The position numbers were made by a program, and so were the translations under genes. This document shows, piece by piece, positions 32,668 to 38,704 of a stretch of DNA of 38,704 bases. This stretch comes from Desulfobulbaceae bacterium. Its GTDB lineage: Bacteria > Desulfobacterota > Desulfobulbia > Desulfobulbales > SURF-16. Below the pieces are notes generated by a model. It searched no databases. It had not been told where the DNA came from and worked only from the letters and a program-made list of their open reading frames with translations. Every line of letters starts with the position of its first letter. Positions within the stretch are counted from its first letter, which is position 1. The stretch spans positions 1-38,704 of the forward strand of contig JAHLLM010000050.1 in NCBI GenBank assembly GCA_020444175.1. The letters run 5' to 3'.

Positions 32668-35313
32668 TTGCTACGCGAAGAAAAAAGAACAGGTTTTTCA
32701 ATTTTTTACCGTATGCTCATCGTGACCCTGGCTGTTTTCATCCTGGTCATTTTCAGCGTGACGGTGACCTATTTTTTTTTCAGCAAACAATCAGTTGAAA
32801 AATACGCCAAAGAGGCAATTGCCAGGGAAATGCAGGCGGTCAGCTATGCCTTTCACAACAATATACAGGATAAACTGGGGCGCGACCTGAAAATATTGAT
32901 GTCTAATCCTGTTCTGGATGAATTTCTCATGTCACAGGATGACATGGAGGAATTGAATGCCCGGGCTGTGGAAAGACTTTTTCTGAGAACGATTTTCTAT
33001 CTGGAAAGTGTGGAAAGTATATCTTTTGTGGACTGGACAGGAATGGAAAAGATCAAAGTCGATAGACACGGGAGAAATAAGGACTACCGTAACCTGGCCG
33101 GAAGCCGGCTTTTTTCATCTATCGAAGCTCAGCCGTCTGGTGGGATTTCCTGTACGCCACTTTTTGAAGGGAAAGCAGGGGAGTATTTCTTTACTCTCGG
33201 CATTCATAAAACAGACCCTGATATCGGTGAGTTTGGTGGGGCCATTGTAATGAAGTACAGCTTCAAGAATTTTGTTAATTATGTGAAGCAAATTCGGATT
33301 TTTGGTGTAAACCCCATCTGGGTACTCTCTGCGCAAAATGAGGTGCTGCTGCAGCCTGAAGACGGGAATGTTAATTTTGATCCCCGTGCAGTTCTTAGCG
33401 GCAAAAAGAAAATGGATTTCCATGTCGTCTCCCTGGATGGAGGGCTTATCGCCTGTCAGTATTTCTCCATAGTACCCGAAAAGCCTCTTCTGCAGGTATG
33501 TATTGCCATCCCTTCTTCATTGCTGCTTCAGGACATGCAGAAGGTTCTGCATTTTCTCTCCTATGTTTTCGTTTTCTCTCTTATTGTCGTTATTGTTATT
33601 GTTTTTTTTGTTTCACGATATTTTTCCAGGCCAATTATGGAACTGGCCGCCGCTGTTGTGCATTTTCCCCGTTTTGAAACGTCGAAACTCAGGGATATTA
33701 AAGCGTTTGGCGAGATACACTCCCTTGTTGAAAATATTATCGAGATGGTACACAATCTGGAGAAAACAAGTGTCTCCAGGGATTATGTTGATAATATTAT
33801 AAACACGATGCTGAACACGCTTGTCGTGCTCACTCCGGAAGGAAAAGTGCAGAGAGTCAATAGCGCCGCCTGCCTTCTCTTGGACTATGAAGAGAACGAA
33901 TTTGTCGGCATGTCCGGCGAACAGATCATGAATGAAGAAATTATGGAGGAGTTGCTGGCAGGAACTGTCATTCGGAACAGGGAAATAATTTTTCGTTCAA
34001 AATCCGGGAAACAGGTTCCGGTTCTTTTTTACTGCAGCACTATGCGTGATAATCAGGGAGAAACCGAGGCAATAGTTTGCCTGGCCCAGGATATTACGGC
34101 CCAGAAACAGGCAGAAGACCAAAAGGCCATGCTTGAAGCGCAGCTTCGACAGGCCGGTAAAATGGAGGCAATCGGAACATTGGCAGGGGGCATTGCCCAT
34201 GATTTCAATAATATTTTATCCGCTGTTCTTGGATATGCAGAGCTTGCTTTAATGCATAATAAAAATGAAGAAACAGCTGTACAGGAAATCAGTCAGGTCA
34301 TAAAAGCAGGACGCAGAGCACGGGATCTCGTGGCCCAGATTCTCGCCTTCAGTAGATCCAGTGGGTATGAGCTGACTCCGCTTTCTCCTCATATTATTGT
34401 CAAAGAATCCATCCAAATGCTGCGCGCCTCATTTCCAACCTCCATGGAGATTATTCAGGACATTGATCCGCATTGCGGATCAATTCTGGCCGATCCAACC
34501 AGGATGCACCAGATCATGGTCAACCTCTGTACAAATGCCCTGCATGCCATGGAGAATGAAAAAGGTGTCCTGAGAATATCATTGGCGCAAAAAGAGTTAA
34601 CTGAAGAGGACGTTAAGAAAAAAATTGGTGTTTCGGCGGGTCCTCATATGGAATTGAAAATAAGTGATACCGGGCATGGTATGGATGCCAGAACCAGGGA
34701 GCGCATTTTTGATCCATTTTTTACAACAAAAGAAGTTGGCAGGGGTACCGGAATGGGACTGGCCGTTGTTCACGGCATTGTCCAGGATTATGGAGGAGTG
34801 ATTCGAGTTGAAAGCGAGCCGGGCAAAGGCAGTACTTTTTCTGTCTATATTCCTGTGCAGGGAGGAGAGAGTTTTTCTCCAAAAGCAGAAGAGAATACTC
34901 CGCTTGCCCACGGTTCCGAGCATATTCTTGTTGTTGATGATGAAGCTATGATCGTTGCCATGCTCAAGGAGAGTCTGCTGAATTTCGGGTATCAGGTGAC
35001 CGCTTCCCTGAACGGCAAAGAGGCTCTTGAACAGTTTATGACCAATCCGGAAAAATTTGATCTTGTCATTACCGATCAAACCATGCCGGAAATATCAGGT
35101 TCGGAACTTGCCCGGGAAATTCTAAAAGTAAAGCCGGAGATGGCAATTATTCTCTGTACAGGGTTCAGTGGCATGATCTCCGAGGAAAAAGCACGGGAGA
35201 TTGGCGTTCGTAAATTTGCCATGAAACCCATAGGACGCCGAGATCTGGCTCGAATGGTTCGCGAAGTTTTGGATGGCGAAAAAGAAATAAGGAATCCTTG
35301 TGAAAAAGACTAA
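32668..35313 (+). CDS. Cache-like/PAS hybrid sensor histidine kinase
   Basis: 881 residues from a TTG with AAGGAG about 6 bases upstream. Transmembrane helices at about 15-38 and 296-315 enclose a periplasmic Cache-like domain of about 255 residues (VESISFVDWTGMEKIKVDRHGRNKDY). A PAS domain covers about 370-478, then the H-box GGIAHDFNNILSA with His511, an ATPase domain (NLCTNALHAM, SDTGHGMD, GTGMGLAVV) and a C-terminal receiver (about 752-875) with phospho-acceptor Asp803 in LVITDQTMPE. It follows the duplicated binding protein in an apparent operon. No DNA-binding response regulator adjoins, so phosphotransfer must go elsewhere. Confidence 0.94.
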   Translation: MLREEKRTGFSIFYRMLIVTLAVFILVIFSVTVTYFFFSKQSVEKYAKEAIAREMQAVSYAFHNNIQDKLGRDLKILMSNPVLDEFLMSQDDMEELNARAVERLFLRTIFYLESVESISFVDWTGMEKIKVDRHGRNKDYRNLAGSRLFSSIEAQPSGGISCTPLFEGKAGEYFFTLGIHKTDPDIGEFGGAIVMKYSFKNFVNYVKQIRIFGVNPIWVLSAQNEVLLQPEDGNVNFDPRAVLSGKKKMDFHVVSLDGGLIACQYFSIVPEKPLLQVCIAIPSSLLLQDMQKVLHFLSYVFVFSLIVVIVIVFFVSRYFSRPIMELAAAVVHFPRFETSKLRDIKAFGEIHSLVENIIEMVHNLEKTSVSRDYVDNIINTMLNTLVVLTPEGKVQRVNSAACLLLDYEENEFVGMSGEQIMNEEIMEELLAGTVIRNREIIFRSKSGKQVPVLFYCSTMRDNQGETEAIVCLAQDITAQKQAEDQKAMLEAQLRQAGKMEAIGTLAGGIAHDFNNILSAVLGYAELALMHNKNEETAVQEISQVIKAGRRARDLVAQILAFSRSSGYELTPLSPHIIVKESIQMLRASFPTSMEIIQDIDPHCGSILADPTRMHQIMVNLCTNALHAMENEKGVLRISLAQKELTEEDVKKKIGVSAGPHMELKISDTGHGMDARTRERIFDPFFTTKEVGRGTGMGLAVVHGIVQDYGGVIRVESEPGKGSTFSVYIPVQGGESFSPKAEENTPLAHGSEHILVVDDEAMIVAMLKESLLNFGYQVTASLNGKEALEQFMTNPEKFDLVITDQTMPEISGSELAREILKVKPEMAIILCTGFSGMISEEKAREIGVRKFAMKPIGRRDLARMVREVLDGEKEIRNPCEKD

Positions 35314-35604
35314 TCATCTCTGTTCCTCTTGATTGTGAAGTTCGACAAGGGTTGCCCCCCAGCCGCTTCTGTCTTCATGGGCCAGACGAAAAGAGATTAC
35401 TTCCGGCATTTTCTCAAGAATGGAATGCACTGTGCGCAGAAGTGTACCTGTGCCTTTGCCGTGAATGATCCGTACCTGATAGACACCGCGTTCCAGGCAG
35501 GCGGCAATGTAATCCGGTACCAGATTTTTTACATCCCTGGGATGGAAGGTGTGCAGGTCAAGCACTCCGTCAATGGGAATTTCAATGGGTTCCATGTCAT
35601 CCAT
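35314..35604 (-). CDS. Smr-domain protein
   Basis: A 96-residue stand-alone Smr domain. GVLDLHTFHPRDV (with the LDLH motif), VRIIHGKGTGTLLRTVHSIL (HGxGxG motif) and GWGATLVEL are diagnostic for Smr domains of the MutS2 type, which bind or cut branched or single-stranded nucleic acids, including roles in ribosome rescue. The ATG overlaps the stop of the upstream diguanylate cyclase gene (TAATG), so they are translationally coupled. Its end touches the end of the converging kinase gene. Confidence 0.9.
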   Translation of the reverse strand: MDDMEPIEIPIDGVLDLHTFHPRDVKNLVPDYIAACLERGVYQVRIIHGKGTGTLLRTVHSILEKMPEVISFRLAHEDRSGWGATLVELHNQEEQR

Positions 35605-37382
35605 TATTTTTTTGTCTTACACTCATACATCAAGGCATCAGCCCTGGACATGAGTTCCTCAAGGGAAACAGGCTGTCTGTAGCGAAAGCGGACGATGCCG
35701 ACACTTAACTTGAGATCAAACTTCCTGCCCTGTTCTTTGTTTAAATTTTGAATATTTTCTTCCAGTCGCTTCTTGATGGTTTTCTCGTCTTCACTTCCTC
35801 TTTTGGCCTTGAGGAGTACGGCAAATTCATCCCCGCCGAGTCGGGAAAGGATGTCAGATTGGCGGAAGGTATTTCTGAAGACATTGGCAGCTTCAATTAA
35901 AGCCTGATCTCCTGCCTTGTGTCCCAGCTTGTCATTTATGCCTTTCATGTTATCAAGATCCGCATAAAGCAGGAAAAGATCATCCTCAGACCTGTCTGCC
36001 ATCTTGAGCTGCTTGTCTGCCATGGACATGAAACCACGACGGTTGAAAAGCTGTGTGAGCTCATCGGTAATTGAGGTTTTGCGTAGCTTCTCTTCAGCTT
36101 CTTTCTGGGCCGAAATGTCTACAAAAGTGCTTAATACTATCTCGTTATTATGCTCGTTATTAAGTTGGATACAATTCATGAGAATGGGAATGCGTTTCCC
36201 TGTTTTGCCCAGGCATATCTGTTCGGTCTGGACGAGCATTTCAACATCTTTGCAGTTGAAAGAACATCGATTTTTTCCAGAAAGGAAAAAATCCTGGAAA
36301 TTGCTGCCGATGATGTCTTCCTTGCTGTAGCCGAGTATTTTCAAGCCGGCGATATTAATATCTGAAATTGTCTGGTAATCGGCAATGGTCATGATGCCGA
36401 CCGGGCTGTGTTCAATGAGCTTGCTGGTGAATTCGTGGCTGGCTGCAATCTCCTGGTGGGATTTGGCCAGTTCCTCCTGGGTCTTTTTCAGAATTCTGTT
36501 GCTTTCTTCAAGGTTGTCACGGGAAACGGTTACTTTTTGCAAAGAACTGGTCATGTTGTTGAAAGAGGTGCAAAGGTCCCCTATTTCGTCTTTGCTTGTT
36601 ATGGAGATTTTCTGGGAAAGATCGCCCTTGGAAATCTGTCTGAATGTCTGGGACATCAATTGGAGTTTATTTATGATGAGGTTTTTAACGGTTGTGTAGA
36701 GAAAACTGCCCAATAAAATAAAAGCCACCCCATAGATAAACAGAAAAAAGAAATTCAATTTTTTGAGAAAAATCCTGACTTCCTTGTAAAATGATTTTTG
36801 CAGCTGAGTCAGGTGAGTCTGGCTGCTTTGCTTGAGTTTAAGAAGGTTTGCCCCGGAAATACCAACTATGACAGTGCCGACCTTCTCGCCTGAGTAGGAA
36901 ATTTCCTTGCTGAATTCAAGTACGGCCCCGGCTGCAATCATTTTTTTTCGAAGTGGTAAAACAACTTCACCTTCTTTATGATTGTGGTCCCATTTTGGGG
37001 AGTCAAGCTGGCTGTGTCGGCCAATAGACGAGTTATCCAGGTCGATTTGAAAAATTGCATAGACAACATCCTCGTCTTTAACAACATCTTCAAGGTACGT
37101 TCCCAGGGTTTGATGATCAAAAGAAATAATCTCCAGAGCCGAGATTTCGGCAAGGAAGCTGGAAAGACTGTTGCCCTTCCGTTCCAAAGTTTCGAGAAAA
37201 ATCTCTTCAGTATAGGCACCCTCTTGCTCAAGGATCTGAGTTAAGGTCTCTTTGCTGTTATCAAAAAGGTGTTTCGCATTAAACCAGGACGCTGCTGCAA
37301 TGAGTGCAAAAATAACAAGCAGGCCGCCCAAGGTGATGGCAATTATTTTATAACTGAGGCTGAGCCTGTGCATTTGCAACAT
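35604..37382 (-). CDS. Membrane diguanylate cyclase with HAMP, PAS and GGDEF domains
   Basis: 592 residues. Transmembrane helices at about 13-32 and 209-230 bracket a periplasmic sensor domain. A HAMP-like segment (about 232-285), a coiled coil, and a PAS domain (about 320-425) lead to the GGDEF domain (about 435-592). The active-site loop RLGGDEF is intact (516-520) and an inhibitory site RQSD lies five residues before it (507-510), so the enzyme should make c-di-GMP and be product-inhibited. The binding-protein gene 57 bases upstream is codirectional, implying that it may report an external ligand. ATG 37382 or 37373 may be the start. Confidence 0.92.
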   Translation of the reverse strand: MLQMHRLSLSYKIIAITLGGLLVIFALIAAASWFNAKHLFDNSKETLTQILEQEGAYTEEIFLETLERKGNSLSSFLAEISALEIISFDHQTLGTYLEDVVKDEDVVYAIFQIDLDNSSIGRHSQLDSPKWDHNHKEGEVVLPLRKKMIAAGAVLEFSKEISYSGEKVGTVIVGISGANLLKLKQSSQTHLTQLQKSFYKEVRIFLKKLNFFFLFIYGVAFILLGSFLYTTVKNLIINKLQLMSQTFRQISKGDLSQKISITSKDEIGDLCTSFNNMTSSLQKVTVSRDNLEESNRILKKTQEELAKSHQEIAASHEFTSKLIEHSPVGIMTIADYQTISDINIAGLKILGYSKEDIIGSNFQDFFLSGKNRCSFNCKDVEMLVQTEQICLGKTGKRIPILMNCIQLNNEHNNEIVLSTFVDISAQKEAEEKLRKTSITDELTQLFNRRGFMSMADKQLKMADRSEDDLFLLYADLDNMKGINDKLGHKAGDQALIEAANVFRNTFRQSDILSRLGGDEFAVLLKAKRGSEDEKTIKKRLEENIQNLNKEQGRKFDLKLSVGIVRFRYRQPVSLEELMSRADALMYECKTKK

Positions 37383-37438
37383 AATTTTTTTCTATTTGTA
37401 TAGGGGGAGGAATGGTCTAAAGACTTGTCGCGAGAGCG

Positions 37439-38554
37439 TCAGGTGTAATTTTTGCCCAGAACTGATTCCGGCCGGTTATTGGTGGCAGGAATTTGTTTTG
37501 CCTGAAGTTCGGAGAGGGTTTTGCGGGCATAATCTGAAAGAAAGACCTCTTCAACGACTTTTTCATAGGTAATGTCCTTGGGCATCAAAGCATTGTGCTG
37601 CAGGAGTTTGCCGACAATTTTCAGTGAACTCTGATAAGGAAAAGGATCAAAGTCGGTTCGGCCCGGGGTAAATGCCTTCTGGATAACCTGCAAGGGTAGC
37701 TGTTGGTATGCGGGTGTATTTTCCCACACATATTGCAGTTTTTCCTGTCTGTCGGCTGGAGAGTTAAGCTCCAGGGAACTCTTCAGGGTGGCTGAGACAA
37801 AATCATGGAAAAGATTTTTTTCTTTGGAAAAGAGTGATTTTTGTGCAGCAAGGCAACAGCAGGGATGCCTGAACCAGAGATCCTTTGTTAAGAGAAAGTC
37901 TCTGCCTATCCCCTTGGCAACCGCTGCTGTGCTGAGGGGCTCGGCATTGATAAAGGCGTCAATTTCACCGTTTTTCATAGCGGTAATCATGTTTGCCATA
38001 TCAATTATTTTGATGGCAACGTCTTTCTTGGCTTCAAGTTTATGGCGTTCAAGAAGCTCCATGGTAATCAGGTAATGAAAAAGAAAGCGGCTGTGAATGC
38101 CGATAGTCTTTCCTTTCAGGTCTCGAGGGAGCTTGATACCTGCATCCGGCCTGACAACCATAGCCCCTCCATTCGTGCCGGCCCACATGGGAGAGACAAG
38201 TGGTTGCTGTTGTCCGGAAAAAGGACCAAGACCCAAATGGGCTGCCAGTACCAACGGCGTCATCATCTGGCCAAAATGAATTCTACCCTGGAGAAGTCCC
38301 TTGGCAATTTCAGCCATAGAGGTTGCAAATTCAATTTCCACCTTGAGCCCATTTTCTTTATAAAACGAGTTCAGGTCTGCGTATATCATAGGCAGGGCGC
38401 AATGAGAAGGCGCAAGCACCGCAACCTTCACAGTCTGAGCCGTTTTACCCCAGCATAATGGAGGTATGCTTGCAGAAACACCCAGGGTTGTCAGGAGAGA
38501 GCTGCTTTGAGTGAGAAACGTTCTTCGCGATATTTTTTTTGCTTTCAAAACCAT
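37439..38554 (-). CDS. Tat-exported NrtA/SsuA-like solute-binding protein
   Basis: 371 residues with a twin-arginine signal (SRRTFLTQSSSLLTTLGVSAS, Arg10-Arg11). The mature protein has VKVAVLAPSHCALPMIYADLNSFYKENGL, AKGLLQGRIHFGQMMTPLVLAAHLGLG and FINAEPLSTAAVAKGIG, characteristic of the NMT1/NrtA/CmpA/SsuA group binding nitrate, bicarbonate, alkanesulfonates or similar. HPCCCLAA contains three consecutive cysteines. AGGAA stands about 8 bases before the ATG. There is no permease or ATPase gene beside it; a diguanylate cyclase follows, suggesting a sensory role. The ligand is not deducible. Confidence 0.87.
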   Translation of the reverse strand: MVLKAKKISRRTFLTQSSSLLTTLGVSASIPPLCWGKTAQTVKVAVLAPSHCALPMIYADLNSFYKENGLKVEIEFATSMAEIAKGLLQGRIHFGQMMTPLVLAAHLGLGPFSGQQQPLVSPMWAGTNGGAMVVRPDAGIKLPRDLKGKTIGIHSRFLFHYLITMELLERHKLEAKKDVAIKIIDMANMITAMKNGEIDAFINAEPLSTAAVAKGIGRDFLLTKDLWFRHPCCCLAAQKSLFSKEKNLFHDFVSATLKSSLELNSPADRQEKLQYVWENTPAYQQLPLQVIQKAFTPGRTDFDPFPYQSSLKIVGKLLQHNALMPKDITYEKVVEEVFLSDYARKTLSELQAKQIPATNNRPESVLGKNYT

Positions 38555-38646
38555 GAATAAATTTCCTGACCCATGAGTTGCTTTCTGGATATTTTTGCTT
38601 AAAAAGGGGGAGATGCCTTAGATAGAAGGAAAGTCATAATTAATTG

Positions 38647-38704
38647 TATTTATTCAGCGAGGGCTCGAAATGGGCCTCAACTCCAGGCCGTAACTATTCA
38701 GATG
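38647..38704 (+). repeat. 5' part of MITE-like repeat (window-edge copy)
   Basis: The last 58 bases match 29719-29776 with a single difference (T for C at the fourth base) and include the left terminus TATTTATTCAGC and the internal TAACTATTCAG. The remainder lies outside the window. Three bases before each left terminus are also TTG. Confidence 0.9.

Noticed and set aside
1-38704. CRISPR array, tRNA or rRNA genes, prophage
   Set aside because: No regular short repeat-spacer pattern, no recognisable tRNA or rRNA core, and no phage structural or integrase genes were seen.
29719-38704. A composite transposon bounded by the repeat copies at 29719-29869 and 38647-38704
   Set aside because: The copies are in the same orientation, no transposase lies between, and the right copy is incomplete, so mobility of the segment cannot be supported.

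Overview
The window reads as a chromosomal segment of a free-living anaerobic Gram-negative bacterium, most likely a sulfate- or sulfur-metabolising member of the Desulfobacterota (Desulfobulbales-like). This is inferred from the anaerobic (early-cobalt) cobalamin genes cbiD and cbiG, a DsrE-family protein, a small protein resembling a Desulfovibrio-type family, many PAS-type hybrid histidine kinases, and lipoprotein and Tat signals. Taxonomy is inference; no rRNA or tRNA gene was recognised.

Layout. (1) 1-6 kb: a J-domain protein, an M48 membrane protease with TPRs, the corrinoid adenosyltransferase cobO, a flavodoxin-like protein, and a HemY-type protoporphyrinogen oxidase. (2) 6-11.6 kb: dnaA on the minus strand, then nikR leading cbiA, cbiC and cbiD, with a perfect inverted repeat just upstream of nikR. 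(3) 11.6-15.3 kb: a DUF486 membrane protein, a TerC-family protein, a DUF3144 protein, a LOG-family protein and an alpha/beta hydrolase. (4) 15.3-18.5 kb: a ModA-like solute-binding lipoprotein translationally coupled to a hybrid histidine kinase. (5) 18.7-22.5 kb: a CbbQ/NorQ-CbbO/NorD pair with no visible client enzyme, a small acidic protein and a DsrE-like protein. (6) 22.5-27.8 kb: a cobalamin riboswitch with a downstream intrinsic terminator, then cbiET, cbiL, cbiF, cbiG and cbiH. (7) 27.9-29.6 kb: a DUF2959-type lipoprotein, another lipoprotein and a small conserved protein. (8) 29.7-38.7 kb: a 151-bp MITE-like repeat, a secreted LPPGL-repeat protein, an internally duplicated solute-binding protein followed by a second hybrid histidine kinase, a Smr protein, a GGDEF diguanylate cyclase and a Tat-exported NrtA/SsuA-like binding protein.

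How it works together. Two cobalamin gene blocks plus cobO give much of the anaerobic corrin-ring pathway. One block is headed by the nickel regulator NikR and the other by a B12 riboswitch, so the two may respond to different signals. Three separate loci pair an orphan periplasmic binding protein with a membrane signalling protein (two hybrid kinases, one diguanylate cyclase) and have no transporter permease beside them, suggesting binding-protein-assisted sensing. A diverged 85-88 bp repeat sits in two spacers of the cobalamin clusters and may encode or derive from a short Arg-rich peptide. Both ends of the window lie inside partial copies of the repeat found whole at 29719-29869, so the window is probably a contig broken at a dispersed repeat.
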